DNA from: Thermoproteota archaeon
Lineage (GTDB): Archaea; Korarchaeota; Korarchaeia; Korarchaeales; Korarchaeaceae
DNA length: 64,000 nucleotides
Direction of reading: 5' to 3'
Assembly (NCBI GenBank): GCA_027491395.1
Contig: JAOZFI010000006.1
Location: 81,388 to 145,387 of the forward strand
Of the stretch, positions 1 to 7,350 are shown one piece after another; the first letter of the stretch is position 1, and each line of letters starts with the position of its first letter. A program made the position numbers and the translations under genes. The notes beneath the pieces are model-generated. The model searched no databases. It saw only the letters and a list, made by a program, of their open reading frames with translations, and was not told the origin of the DNA.

Positions 1-2
1 CA

Positions 3-767
3 TTAAGACCGGGCTTCGGTCTCGACACCGAGATAACTCTTACTAGAGGACTAAGCAAGAAATCCGTGAACCAATTGAAGAGGACCCAGAAGCATGTGGC
101 GGACTCCAAGGAGAAGACCGTGGAACCTGCCCTAAGGAAGATAAGAGATGCTGCTGAGTCTCTAAACCTACCGCAAGAGACTGTCGAGGATGCAGCCACT
201 CTCTACAGGATGGCCGCACGGGCTGGACTGGTTAAAGGGAGAAGCATGGATGCCATGGTAGCCGCGGTCATCTATGCCGCCTGTAGGAGAACAGATGTAC
301 CTAGGACCTTAGAGGAGGTATCGAGATACTTCTCTCTGGAGGAGAAAGAGGTTGGGAGGAGCTTCAGGTTCCTGTTCAGGAAGCTAGGGATACAGATACC
401 TCCACCGAAACCGGAGAATTTTGTATATCTCATATGCTCCAAGCTGAACCTCCCTGAAGAGATCGCGACGCAAGCAATAAGGATAATCAAGATAGCCAAG
501 AAGAACGGAGCTACGATGGGAAGAGAGCCGGTAGGCGTGGCCGCAGCAGCAGTCTACATGGCCTGCCAAGAGTTAGGCATACACAGGACTCAGAGAGAGC
601 TAGCTCAGGCAGCTAACGTTACTGAGGTCACCGTGAGGAATAGGTACAAGGAACTCATCCAGAAGGCCCGCAAAGAATGGTTAGATGAGATAGGAGAGGA
701 AAGATTGAATGAAATAAAGAAGAGAATAGCCGAGAAGGTGAAAGCAGCCTCACAGGTGAAAGAATAA
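3..767 (+). CDS. tfb: Transcription initiation factor B (TFB), 5'-truncated by window edge
   Basis: TFB bridges TBP bound at the TATA box and RNA polymerase and sets transcription direction. The reading frame is open from base 3, and the residues before the internal GTG at 66 still look like TFB linker (RPGFGLDTE, then TRGLSKKSV), so the gene starts outside the window and the N-terminal zinc ribbon is missing only because of the cut. Two cyclin-like repeats follow: one begins near IRDAAESLNLP and contains AAVIYAACR, the second contains VAAAAVYMACQELG and the helix-turn-helix region TQRELAQAANVTEVTVRNRY. A T-rich stretch after the stop may end the transcript or be the promoter of rpo12. TBP lies 0.9 kb downstream. 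The family is certain. Confidence 0.95.
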   Translation, partial: LRPGFGLDTEITLTRGLSKKSVNQLKRTQKHVADSKEKTVEPALRKIRDAAESLNLPQETVEDAATLYRMAARAGLVKGRSMDAMVAAVIYAACRRTDVPRTLEEVSRYFSLEEKEVGRSFRFLFRKLGIQIPPPKPENFVYLICSKLNLPEEIATQAIRIIKIAKKNGATMGREPVGVAAAAVYMACQELGIHRTQRELAQAANVTEVTVRNRYKELIQKARKEWLDEIGEERLNEIKKRIAEKVKAASQVKE

Positions 768-806
768 TCTTTTTATTCCCCTTCAACGGCTCCATGGTGA
801 GTTGGA

Positions 807-950
807 ATGTATCAGTGCCTAAGGTGCGGCTACATCTTCACTAAGGAGGAGATGGAGGAATACTTCAAGGACTTTAAATGCCCTAGATGCGGGTACAGGA
901 TCCTAAGGAAAGTGAGGAAAGAGGAACCCAAGGTGGTGAAGGCGATCTGA
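807..950 (+). CDS. rpoP: DNA-directed RNA polymerase subunit Rpo12 (RpoP)
   Basis: This 47-residue protein is the archaeal counterpart of eukaryotic Rpb12, a small zinc-binding subunit that helps hold the Rpo3/Rpo11 side of RNA polymerase together. It shows the zinc ribbon in full: CLRCGY near residue 4 and CPRCGYR near residue 25, with a basic C-terminus (RKVRKEE), which is the normal size and layout of the family. The start is the ATG at 807; the frame is closed just upstream. A TATA-like tract at about 770-777 fits a start site just before the ATG. The signal peptidase gene begins 1 bp after the stop, so the two are probably co-transcribed. Confidence 0.92.
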   Translation: MYQCLRCGYIFTKEEMEEYFKDFKCPRCGYRILRKVRKEEPKVVKAI

Positions 951-951
951 G

Positions 952-1524
952 TTGCCAGCCGATGAGGCGAACAAGTGGTTAACAAAGGAAATACTCACGC
1001 TGGCCGTATTATTCCTGATCTTTTTAGCATTCTTCAAGGTAGTCCTACCCCTGCTGACAGGTGTGGACTCCCCATTTACCGTGGTGACATCGGGATCGAT
1101 GAGACCCACCTTGGAAGTGGGGGATCTACTCATAGTGGTGGGCGCTGACCCTTACAATCTAAAGGTAGGGGACATAATAGTGTTCAGAGTCCCTTGGTCG
1201 AGCTCGCTCATAGTCCACAGGATAATCAGAATAGACATGAGCATGAACGGGCCAGTCTTTTACACTAAGGGAGATAACAACGCGCTTCCTGATCCGGGTT
1301 TCAGGACCTCTAGGGACATATACGGCAAAGTGGTTCTCAGAATTCCCTACTTGGGTTCCGCTCTGGAGCTGCTCCAGTCGCTTCCAGCCAAGCTGGCGAT
1401 TGTCGGAATTATTGCAGCCTATCTCCTCTATGAGTATTCCAAGGTATTAGGAAAGGAGAGTACCGATAATGAGCCTTATGAGCTTTACACAACCGAACAA
1501 GACGATAAATGGGAAGAAACCTGA
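952..1524 (+). CDS. Signal peptidase I, archaeal/ER (Sec11) type
   Basis: Type I signal peptidase removes signal peptides from exported proteins at the outer face of the membrane. A first membrane helix (about residues 14-36) is followed by the catalytic serine in VTSGSMRPTL, the family box LEVGDLLIV, the general-base histidine in IVHRI (archaeal and ER enzymes use His where bacteria use Lys), and the TKGDNN box; a second hydrophobic segment is near residues 148-163. The 190-residue length fits archaeal homologues. The start is TTG at 952, immediately after the rpo12 stop. The secreted metallopeptidase in this window is a likely substrate. Assignment is secure. Confidence 0.92.
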   Translation: MPADEANKWLTKEILTLAVLFLIFLAFFKVVLPLLTGVDSPFTVVTSGSMRPTLEVGDLLIVVGADPYNLKVGDIIVFRVPWSSSLIVHRIIRIDMSMNGPVFYTKGDNNALPDPGFRTSRDIYGKVVLRIPYLGSALELLQSLPAKLAIVGIIAAYLLYEYSKVLGKESTDNEPYELYTTEQDDKWEET

Positions 1525-1557
1525 AATTCTAGTGATTAGAGGTATCTAGTGGTAGAT

Positions 1558-1592
1558 CAAGTGGGGGAATAAAGGAGGCCCAAGTGGGGGAA
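1558..1592. repeat. Tandem direct repeat upstream of the TBP promoter
   Basis: The 12-mer CAAGTGGGGGAA occurs at 1558-1569 and again at 1581-1592, with a start-to-start distance of 23 bp, about two helical turns. The pair ends about 16 bp before the TATA box of the TBP gene. The geometry suits a protein binding twice on the same DNA face, but no regulator is identified. Confidence 0.5.
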
Positions 1593-1607
1593 GGTAGCTG
1601 CCTCTCC

Positions 1608-1617
1608 TTTATATATA
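1608..1617 (+). promoter_or_regulatory. TATA box of the TBP gene
   Basis: A TTTATATATA tract is a near-ideal archaeal TATA box. Transcription would start about 25 bp downstream, near 1636-1642. That is after the first in-frame ATG at 1618, which would therefore not be in the mRNA, and before the ATG at 1654. It therefore decides the start of the TBP gene. Confidence 0.7.
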
Positions 1618-1653
1618 ATGGGCCACTCGGATAGTAGTGAAACGGGGAAAACT

Positions 1654-2289
1654 ATGTCATTCGACGATAGTGAAAGCGAAGTAATGGAAGAAAAATCCAC
1701 AAAAAAGGAAGATGTGGAAGAAATTTTAAGAAGGCTGAGGGAGCCCGAGATAACCATCCAGAACGTCGTGTCATCAGCTGACATAAGGCAGAGACTCGAT
1801 CTACACGAGATTGCCAAGAAGATAAAGAAATCAAGGTATGATCCGGAGAAGTTCCCCGGACTAGTGCTCAAGCTAGATGAACCCAAGGCCGCCCTCCTGC
1901 TCTTCAGCAGTGGGAAGTTCGTATGCACTGGTACTAAGTCCGTAGAGGAATCGGCTAGAGCCATAAATGCGGCGATAGAGGTCCTCAAGAAGCATGGGAT
2001 AGAGGTCAAAAGGAGGCCTCTCATCAAGGCAGAGAACATAGTTGCTTCCGCAAAGCTCTTCGTCAAGGTAGACATAGAGAAACTGGCTTTGGAGCTTCCT
2101 AACACTCTCTACGAGCCAGAACAGTTCCCAGGTCTGATATTCAGGATGAAGGATCCCGATGTAGTTTTCCTGATATTCGCCTCTGGAAGCCTAGTTTGTA
2201 CCGGTGCGAAGAAGGAGTCTGATGTAAAGAGGGCAGTCTATAAATTGAGGAGGATCCTAGCTGAAGGCGGATATCTAGTTTTCGATTGA
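1654..2289 (+). CDS. tbp: TATA-box binding protein (TBP)
   Basis: TBP recognises the TATA box and nucleates archaeal transcription initiation with TFB. Two direct repeats of the saddle fold are plain: the first runs from ITIQNVVSSADI through FPGLVLKL and FVCTGTKS, the second from AENIVASAKLF through FPGLIFRM and LVCTGAKK. The frame opens at an ATG at 1618, but the TATA box just in front of that codon makes the ATG at 1654 the better start. Even so, the protein keeps a charged, acidic leader of about 30 residues before the first repeat, longer than in most archaeal TBPs. No acidic C-terminal tail is present. A tandem 12-bp repeat lies upstream and may be regulatory. Confidence 0.96.
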   Translation: MSFDDSESEVMEEKSTKKEDVEEILRRLREPEITIQNVVSSADIRQRLDLHEIAKKIKKSRYDPEKFPGLVLKLDEPKAALLLFSSGKFVCTGTKSVEESARAINAAIEVLKKHGIEVKRRPLIKAENIVASAKLFVKVDIEKLALELPNTLYEPEQFPGLIFRMKDPDVVFLIFASGSLVCTGAKKESDVKRAVYKLRRILAEGGYLVFD

Positions 2290-2353
2290 ATGCCGGTTCT
2301 CTCGACTCCAGCTCTTTTTATTTTAGTCAGGCGCTAACTGTGGGGGTGGGTCC

Positions 2354-3451
2354 ATGGTAAAGACGACAGTCTCAGTCATCAAAGCCGATATAGGTGGTCT
2401 GGCCGGGCATCACGTGGTTCACCCCAAGCTCAAGGAAGTAGCTGCTCAGGAGCTGTCTAAAGCCAAAGACTCTAGGCTTATAGAGGATTTCTACGTGACG
2501 GCAGTAGGGGATGACCTTCAACTGATAATGACACACAGGAAAGGAGTAGAGAACCCCGAAATCCACGAACTGGCTTGGAATGTTTTCAAGAAAGGTACTG
2601 AGGTGGCGAAGGAGTTAGGACTCTATGGTGCGGGACAGGACCTCCTAAAGGATGCGTTCTCAGGAAATCTAAAGGGCATGGGACCTGGAGTGGCTGAAAT
2701 GGAGTTCGAAGAGAGGCCATCTGATCCTTTAATTGTGTTCATGGCGGATAAGACCGAACCGGGCGCCTTCAACCTCCCCATGTTCCGGATATTCGCGGAT
2801 CCCTTCAACACAGCCGGCTTGGTTATAGACCCTAGGCTCCACGACGGTTTCATATTCGAGATAATGGATGTGATGGAGAGCAAGGTCGTGGAGATGTCCT
2901 CTCCGGAGGAGATGTACGACATCCTCTCCCTAATCGGTACTCCAGGCAGATATGTGATACGCAGGGTGTTTAGGAAGTCCGATAGAGAGATAGCAGCCGT
3001 GGTCAGTACAACTAGGCTGAACCTGATCGCTGGCAAGTATGTGGGTAAGGACGATCCCGTAGCTATAGTTAGGGCGCAAAGCGGATTTCCGGCGCTAGGA
3101 GAGGTGCTCGAACCCTTCTCGTTCCCCTTCTTGGTAGCTGGCTGGATGAGAGGATCTCACCACGGTCCCCTCATGCCCGTCTCCGAGGCCGACGCGAGGC
3201 CCAGTAGATTCGATGGCCCTCCCAGAATAGTCGCCTTAGGATTCCAAGTGCAGGACTCCAAGCTAATAGGACCGAGCGATCTCTTCTCTGATGTGGCCTT
3301 TGATGAAGCTAGGAGAATGGCCAACATGATAACTGACTACATGAGGAGGCACGGTCCCTTCATGCCACATAGACTCGGACCCGAGGAGATGGAGTACACG
3401 ACATTGCCCAAGGTACTTGAGAAATTGAAGGACAGGTTCAGGCCCGAGTGA
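2354..3451 (+). CDS. fbp: Fructose-1,6-bisphosphate aldolase/phosphatase (bifunctional)
   Basis: This archaeal enzyme condenses triose phosphates to fructose 1,6-bisphosphate and dephosphorylates it to fructose 6-phosphate, making gluconeogenesis one-way. The 365 residues match the family in length and in hallmark blocks: TVSVIKADIGGLAGHH at the N-terminus, the GDDLQLIMTH metal-binding stretch, LIVFMADKTEPGAF, AGKYVGKDDPVAIVR with the Schiff-base lysine and nearby tyrosine, and SRFDGPPRIVALGFQ. The ATG at 2354 has an upstream GGGGGTGGG and a T-rich TATA-like element near 2312-2325. It converges on the TIM gene with a 14-bp overlap, so two consecutive gluconeogenic enzymes are neighbours on opposite strands. 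Confidence 0.97.
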   Translation: MVKTTVSVIKADIGGLAGHHVVHPKLKEVAAQELSKAKDSRLIEDFYVTAVGDDLQLIMTHRKGVENPEIHELAWNVFKKGTEVAKELGLYGAGQDLLKDAFSGNLKGMGPGVAEMEFEERPSDPLIVFMADKTEPGAFNLPMFRIFADPFNTAGLVIDPRLHDGFIFEIMDVMESKVVEMSSPEEMYDILSLIGTPGRYVIRRVFRKSDREIAAVVSTTRLNLIAGKYVGKDDPVAIVRAQSGFPALGEVLEPFSFPFLVAGWMRGSHHGPLMPVSEADARPSRFDGPPRIVALGFQVQDSKLIGPSDLFSDVAFDEARRMANMITDYMRRHGPFMPHRLGPEEMEYTTLPKVLEKLKDRFRPE

Positions 3452-4127
3452 TTTCCACGAAAGGCTCCACCAACTCTTCCATTTTTTCGTAAGGATTTGG
3501 ACTTTTGGCTACAGCGGAGGCAACAAGCACACCATAGCTACCGAGCCTTATCGCAGCTCTTACATCTTCTCCACTGGTGATTCCTGCACCGCAGAGGAGA
3601 TCAACGTTAGGATTGACATCTATCACGGCCTTAAGCGAGTTCTGAACGACCTCCGGTTTGGCCTTTGATACCGGAATGCCCGTTCCGATGAGTTCAGGAG
3701 GTTCTATGGCGACCGCGTCTGGGGATAAGGCCGCGACGGCTGCCGACTCTTGAGGCGTTGGAGCGCACACTATGGGAGAGAGACCCAATTCTTTCAGCTT
3801 TGTAACGGCCACACTTATATGATGGAGCTCTATCTGCTTCTCAGAATGGTTCAACAGGGAACCTCTAGCACCAGACTTTTTTACGAGTTCAGGCGGAATA
3901 TGACCCGTGTGGGCCCCCGGGTCTATGGGATCCACATGCTGGGAGTACACTGGGATATCAACGCTTTCCGCCACTACTTTCAAATCCAGTACATTCGGAG
4001 CAATGCCGATAAGAACCCCTGTTTCCCTCCAGACCTTCTCCGCTTGTCTAGCTATCTCCACGGCCTTCACTCCCGAAGCCTGTGAGTATGTCTTCAGGTT
4101 AACCAGCAGCCTAGGAACCTCTGTCAT
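3438..4127 (-). CDS. tpiA: Triosephosphate isomerase
   Basis: TIM interconverts glyceraldehyde 3-phosphate and dihydroxyacetone phosphate. At 229 residues it is of the short archaeal type. The catalytic residues are in place: Asn and Lys in LLVNLKTY, His in SLLNHSEK, and Glu in AIEPPELIGTG, where a phosphate loop follows; the second phosphate-binding loop is LLCGAGITSG. The product feeds the FBP aldolase/phosphatase encoded on the other strand with a 14-bp tail-to-tail overlap. Its 5' side faces the DUF89 gene divergently across a short gap that must hold both promoters. Confidence 0.96.
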   Translation of the reverse strand: MTEVPRLLVNLKTYSQASGVKAVEIARQAEKVWRETGVLIGIAPNVLDLKVVAESVDIPVYSQHVDPIDPGAHTGHIPPELVKKSGARGSLLNHSEKQIELHHISVAVTKLKELGLSPIVCAPTPQESAAVAALSPDAVAIEPPELIGTGIPVSKAKPEVVQNSLKAVIDVNPNVDLLCGAGITSGEDVRAAIRLGSYGVLVASAVAKSPNPYEKMEELVEPFVEITRA

Positions 4128-4186
4128 AATTTAGTTGCTCTCCCAAATCTTAATCAGCTTTTTGTTAGGTGGGGATCCCGATTGAA

Positions 4187-5050
4187 ATGAAGCTGGATTA
4201 CAGGTGCCCCGCCTGTATATTTAAGGTGGCAGCTAGAGAGGCTAGGTATGTACCGACCGATAGGAGACTTCCCTTTGTCAGGGATGTAGTGCGGGCCCTC
4301 CACTCTATGATGGACGAGGCTCCTACTCCCGCTCACATAGCGGCCGAGAGGGAGAAACTCCTCAAATCATACTCTGGATCGGAAGATCCCTATGCGACCA
4401 GAAAGGGGGAGCTAATAGAACTAGTCCTAAAGGATCTAGTTCCCCTGATAGAGGAAGAGCTAGTTAACCTACCTGAGGGCTACCACAGGTTCAGATGGCT
4501 TGCCCTGAACTCCGCATCGGCGAACGGATACGAAGTCCCACTAATGGGGGGAAAAGACCTCGTAGAGAGGTTCACCAAGGTGGTAGCTAGGGACCTAGAG
4601 ATAGACGGCACTGAGGAGGCGTTCGATATAATAACTAAAGCCGGTCCGGGGGACATAATATCCTTCATCTTCGACAACGCCCACGAAGCCCCAATAGACT
4701 TAATCCTAGTCAAGTATCTAGAACAGATGGGCAAGACCGTATATCTGTTTGCGAAAAAGTCTCCCATGGCTGACGATCTGACTGTGGAGGAACTACGATC
4801 ACTGCACAAGTCACCCTACATCTTCGGTTTGAGTTCCCCGCTTGGAGTCATGCCTGAAAGGGAGACGGAGGTTAACATGAACATCCTTAGATCCTCGAAG
4901 CTTATCATAGCCAAGGGGATGGCCAGCTACGAGACCCTCACCGAGGTGGACTTAGGTGTAAAGGTATTACACTTGCTCACACTAAAATGCGAGGCCGTTG
5001 CAGAACATGCTGGTGGAAAGCTGGGGAGCCCAGTAGCCATAATGAGGTGA
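4187..5050 (+). CDS. DUF89 (ARMT1-like) family protein, probable metal-dependent phosphatase
   Basis: DUF89 proteins are metal-dependent phosphatases proposed to clear damaged sugar phosphates or related metabolites. Visible marks are an N-terminal Cys pair in YRCPACIF typical of the archaeal subgroup, the metal-binding FIFDNAHEAP (Asp-Asn, then Glu), and KGMASYETL near the C-terminus, the usual position of the last acidic ligand. The frame opens with a GTG at 4169, but the ATG at 4187 is preferred because AGGTGGGG lies a suitable distance in front. The stop is followed 4 bp later by the AMMECR1 gene, suggesting one transcript with it and the glycosyltransferase. The substrate is unknown. Confidence 0.85.
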   Translation: MKLDYRCPACIFKVAAREARYVPTDRRLPFVRDVVRALHSMMDEAPTPAHIAAEREKLLKSYSGSEDPYATRKGELIELVLKDLVPLIEEELVNLPEGYHRFRWLALNSASANGYEVPLMGGKDLVERFTKVVARDLEIDGTEEAFDIITKAGPGDIISFIFDNAHEAPIDLILVKYLEQMGKTVYLFAKKSPMADDLTVEELRSLHKSPYIFGLSSPLGVMPERETEVNMNILRSSKLIIAKGMASYETLTEVDLGVKVLHLLTLKCEAVAEHAGGKLGSPVAIMR

Positions 5051-5054
5051 TAGG

Positions 5055-5669
5055 ATGGCGGAGTTCTCTATGGGGGAGGGAGAATACCTAGTCAGGCTAG
5101 CTAGAAAATCTATAGAGCACTACATGGAAAGGAGATCAGTTCTCGAGGTCGATCCTCCCTATTCCAAGCTGAAGATCCCTTACGGAGCCTTCGTAACCCT
5201 GAGCACATATCCTGAGAGAAATCTTAGAGGCTGCATAGGTTATCCGGAACCTATTCTGCCCCTTTACAAGGCCGTCATAAGGGCAGCCATAGCGGCGGCT
5301 TTCGAGGATCCTAGGTTCCCTCCTCTAGCTAAGGAGGAGCTTGATAGGGTCGCAGTCGAGGTCTCAATACTGACCCCTCCCGAGAGGATAGACGACAAAG
5401 TGGAGAGCAGGTTCGATCTACGGAGGATGGTGAAAGTGGGGAAACATGGACTGATAGTTCGCCGCGGTGTGTATTCCGGCCTCTTGCTTCCACAGGTCGC
5501 CGTGGAATACTCTTGGGACTCCGAAGAATTTCTAAGCCAGACTTGTATCAAAGCCGGAATGTGGGTGGACTGCTGGCTCAAGGAGGGAACTGAAGTATAT
5601 AGGTTCACTGCGGAGATCTTTGAGGAAGAGAAACCCAGGAGACGGATCATCAGGAGAGAGATAGGATAA
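5055..5669 (+). CDS. AMMECR1 domain protein
   Basis: The AMMECR1 family is conserved in archaea, bacteria and eukaryotes with no settled biochemical role. The diagnostic block NLRGCIGYPEP is near residue 56, followed by AAFEDPRFPPLAKEEL and the VEVSILTPPE strand. C-terminal blocks such as GVYSGLLLPQVAVEY and FLSQTCIKAG also match. The length of 204 residues is normal. It begins 4 bp after DUF89 and ends 14 bp before the glycosyltransferase, so the three probably form an operon; any shared function is not evident from sequence. Confidence 0.93.
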   Translation: MAEFSMGEGEYLVRLARKSIEHYMERRSVLEVDPPYSKLKIPYGAFVTLSTYPERNLRGCIGYPEPILPLYKAVIRAAIAAAFEDPRFPPLAKEELDRVAVEVSILTPPERIDDKVESRFDLRRMVKVGKHGLIVRRGVYSGLLLPQVAVEYSWDSEEFLSQTCIKAGMWVDCWLKEGTEVYRFTAEIFEEEKPRRRIIRREIG

Positions 5670-5683
5670 GAAGGTTCGATCGC

Positions 5684-6865
5684 ATGCCGAGGGCCTACTT
5701 CTCACCCTTAGGTATAGGATACGGACACGCGTCTAGATCCTTGAACCTAGCTAGAAGGCTTAAGAAAGAGGGATTCTCCATCTTCTTCTCAGCATACGGA
5801 GATGCCTCCTCTTATCTGATGGGGGCGGAGGAAGTGGAGGTTGTGTATTGCGGTGAGGAAATGCTATGGAAGCAGAAGCCGGATGGAAGCCCTGACCTCT
5901 GGGGGACGCTCAAGAGTTTATCTGAACTGAGGAACTTCCTTCACCACATAAAGACCGAGAAGGAGAACATAGAGGCAGCATCTCCAGATGTCGTAGTATC
6001 CGACTCCAGAATATCCACATTGATCGCAGCTCAGTACCTTGGAGTGCCCAGCGTCGTGGTGCTCAACCAACCTAAATTACTCCTCTCGCCCCTCATGAGG
6101 AGAAACACTCCTCCAGATGATCTAAGTGATAGCGAGGGTTACAGCGTACTATCCACAGTGGTGGAGAAGCTACTCAACACGGCGATAACTAGGTTCTGGG
6201 GGCTCTCCCAAGCATCAATAATAGCGGATTTTCCTCCACCCTTCAGCATATCCAAGTACCATACCTCAGATCTCCCGAAACCTCTCATGGACAGGATAGT
6301 CTTCTCAGGCCCCCTGATAGAGCCTAACTGCAGACCGGGCAGGAAAGAGGACGTGATCCTGATAATGATATCTGGACCAGGCGCCGAGAGAAAGTCCTTG
6401 GCTGATGTTATACTGAAACTCCTGAATGACATACCGAAGGATCTCAGGGACTACGAATTCATAGTATCCTTGGGTGAGCCGTCCAATTCCGGAGACGAGG
6501 AGGTCCGGGACAACGTGAAGATATACAAGTGGCTGCCTGACAAGTGGAGCGTCTTGGAGAGGGCTAGGCTGGTGGTTTCCAGAGCTGGGCATACGACTAT
6601 CACTGAGGCGCTCATGTGCGGGAAGCCCCTCCTGTTGATACCCGTTCCGGGACAGACGGAAAAAATGGAGAACGCCCGCTCCATAGAAGAGATGGGTCTG
6701 GGCAGGATGGTCAGGCAGTCAGAGGTGGAGGCTAAGTTCTTTGAGGTGTTGAGATCCCTGCTTAAGCAAGAGTATGAGAGGAGGGTTAAGAGGTTCAGGG
6801 AGAGATTTAAAGACTGGAATTTCCTAGATAGGGCAGCTGGGATAATAGAGTCAGTTCTCTACTGA
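5684..6865 (+). CDS. MurG/GT28-like glycosyltransferase
   Basis: A GT-B fold glycosyltransferase resembling the MurG/GT28 group, which transfer sugars from nucleotide sugars to lipid or other acceptors. The N-terminal glycine-rich acceptor loop is present (SPLGIGYGHASRSLNLA, close to the MurG GGxGGH loop), and the C-terminal donor domain contains VVSRAGHTTITEALMCGKPLLLIPVPGQTEKMENA, matching the family's nucleotide-sugar motif (key residues RAGH...E...P.P). No membrane segment is evident, so it would act on the cytoplasmic face. It lies 14 bp after AMMECR1 and overlaps the convergent coiled-coil gene by 7 bp. Donor and acceptor cannot be told from sequence. Confidence 0.82.
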   Translation: MPRAYFSPLGIGYGHASRSLNLARRLKKEGFSIFFSAYGDASSYLMGAEEVEVVYCGEEMLWKQKPDGSPDLWGTLKSLSELRNFLHHIKTEKENIEAASPDVVVSDSRISTLIAAQYLGVPSVVVLNQPKLLLSPLMRRNTPPDDLSDSEGYSVLSTVVEKLLNTAITRFWGLSQASIIADFPPPFSISKYHTSDLPKPLMDRIVFSGPLIEPNCRPGRKEDVILIMISGPGAERKSLADVILKLLNDIPKDLRDYEFIVSLGEPSNSGDEEVRDNVKIYKWLPDKWSVLERARLVVSRAGHTTITEALMCGKPLLLIPVPGQTEKMENARSIEEMGLGRMVRQSEVEAKFFEVLRSLLKQEYERRVKRFRERFKDWNFLDRAAGIIESVLY

Positions 6866-7350
6866 ACTAAAGATTTGGTTACCGCCCATCTCAGTGCTCT
6901 AAAGATTCTCTCCAAGTTATTCAGTTCATCGACTTGGATCCTTATTGCTCTGAGTCTGCCGTCAGGATATTCGTCGATCTCGCATCTCCCCCCGTACTCC
7001 TCCACTTTTCTCATGAGGAACGAGCTTATGGGCCTCTCCCTGGCATCTACTACCACGTTTTCGGTCGGCACGAACGCAATACTGCCCGTTCTCTTGTTAA
7101 CCCTGGCGATACCGATCAAAGTGCCGTCCTCCGAGGTGAGCCTCCTCTCCTCTACATCCCTAGGCTGCTGAATCTCAGGTTCCGACTTGAGTTGATCTGC
7201 AGTCACTAGGGTCTGCTCTAACAGGACCTGATCAAGGGCCTCGACCATTTCCCTCAACTGAAGGACTTCCCTCTCCAACTTCTCTATCCTCCTCTTCAGG
7301 AACTCCCTGAGCTTGAGTAAATTCTTTATCCTCTCACTCCTTTCGGACAA
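6859..7350 (-). CDS. Conserved hypothetical coiled-coil protein
   Basis: I do not recognise this 163-residue protein. The N-terminal 45 residues are a strong coiled coil with leucine spacing (KLREFLKRRIEKLEREVLQL). A soluble mixed alpha/beta part follows, including TLIGIARVNKRTGSIAF, a candidate strand-turn-strand, and a C-terminal alpha/beta segment ending in LERIFRALRWAV. No cysteines for zinc or nucleotide-binding loops are obvious. It overlaps the end of lysS by 17 bp and is downstream in the same direction, so it is likely translated from the lysS message. A link to translation or to RNA is only inferred from that position. Confidence 0.7.
   Translation of the reverse strand: MSERSERIKNLLKLREFLKRRIEKLEREVLQLREMVEALDQVLLEQTLVTADQLKSEPEIQQPRDVEERRLTSEDGTLIGIARVNKRTGSIAFVPTENVVVDARERPISSFLMRKVEEYGGRCEIDEYPDGRLRAIRIQVDELNNLERIFRALRWAVTKSLVQ

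Noticed and set aside
1557..2105. A 182-codon minus-strand ORF across the TBP gene and promoter
   Set aside because: TBP repeats are certain on the plus strand, and the ORF also covers the repeat and TATA box.
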